DNA of 64,000 nt, from the NCBI RefSeq assembly GCF_000235625.1, contig NZ_AGTR01000060.1:1-64000 (forward strand). The letters are read 5' to 3'. Source of the DNA: Marinobacter manganoxydans MnI7-9 (GTDB lineage Bacteria; Pseudomonadota; Gammaproteobacteria; Pseudomonadales; Oleiphilaceae). The notes under the pieces were generated by a model, which saw nothing but the letters and a program-made list of their open reading frames with translations, did not search any database and was not told where the DNA came from. Of this stretch, positions 63,861 to 64,000 are shown one piece after another. Position 1 is the first letter of the stretch, and every line of letters begins with the position of its first letter. The position numbers and the translations under genes were made by a program.

Positions 63861-64000
63861 ATGATGGATTATCGGTACGGATTGCCCTGGAATCAGGAGC
63901 GTGGTGAACGTAAGCGGTTGTTGGCCGCCGCTGTTTTTGTGATGCCATTGTTCCTTGCAATTGCAGGTTATGTCAGCTGGGTAGAGCTGCCAGAACGTGA
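63861..64000 (+). CDS. AgmX/TonB-like protein, N-terminus (cut by right edge)
   Basis: Only 46 residues are visible: a short cytoplasmic start MMDYRYGLPWNQERGERKR followed by one membrane segment (LLAAAVFVMPLFLAIAGYVS). The position directly after exbB-exbD-exbD and this topology fit the TonB/TolA-type rod protein that links the motor to the outer membrane; in clusters of this kind it is usually the AgmX/PglI C-terminal-domain protein (recall, not searched). The identity of the C-terminal domain cannot be seen. Confidence 0.6.
   Translation, partial: MMDYRYGLPWNQERGERKRLLAAAVFVMPLFLAIAGYVSWVELPER

Noticed and set aside
1-64000. CRISPR arrays, insertion sequences, prophage, integron or origin of replication
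   Set aside because: No regularly spaced repeats, transposase, integrase, phage structural genes or DnaA-box clusters were seen; the only sizeable repeat is the element between eda and pyk.

Overview
The window looks like a chromosomal segment of a marine gammaproteobacterium, most likely Marinobacter or a close relative. This is inferred from the gene order folD / tRNA cluster / tig-clpP-clpX-lon-hupB-ppiD, the protein sequences and the moderately high GC content; no database was searched. Nothing points to a plasmid, phage, integron or CRISPR locus. The left edge cuts malate synthase G and the right edge cuts an AgmX/TonB-like gene.

Layout: (1) 1-2403: the end of glcB, folD, and a four-tRNA operon (Pro, Arg, His, Leu) behind a near-consensus sigma70 promoter. 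(2) 2470-8794, minus strand: an Lrp/AsnC regulator, a TRAP transporter (dctP-dctQ-dctM, 2-oxoacid type), a TauE/SafE permease and a gamma-glutamyltransferase-family hydrolase. (3) 9025-17591: the protein quality-control block tig, clpP, clpX, lon, hupB, ppiD. (4) 17704-27545: the Entner-Doudoroff regulon: hexR divergent from zwf-pgl-eda, then pyk, gap, and edd-glk divergent from gap. HexR-like operators lie at both divergent promoters, and a large nested inverted-repeat element separates eda from pyk. (5) 27567-29008: a nitroreductase and a family-4-like uracil-DNA glycosylase.

(6) 29019-41538: glycerol use: glpD, glpR, glpK, a sigma54 activator, and the glycerol ABC importer glpSTPQUV. The importer has a textbook -24/-12 promoter, and its two ATPases differ in a way that leaves one consensus and one degenerate ATP site. 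(7) 41648-44193: an orphan solute-binding protein and ApbE.

(8) 44215-64000 is the most unusual part. One arm (minus) encodes a Tat-exported DUF1501 protein, a dihaem-motif LamG lipoprotein and a DUF1588/DUF1585-like cytochrome. The divergent arm (plus) is a tightly packed run: a hydrazine-synthase-alpha-like dihaem lipoprotein, two outer-membrane beta-barrels, a TlpA thioredoxin, DUF4266, DUF3570, a coiled-coil exported protein, three TPR proteins (two of them lipoproteins), a small exported protein, an ExbB/TolQ channel, two ExbD/TolR proteins and the start of an AgmX/TonB-like protein. It resembles a proton-driven, envelope-spanning machine of the TolQR/Glt-Agl type coupled to periplasmic redox proteins. 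One of the two ExbD proteins has Asn where the proton-carrying Asp should be.
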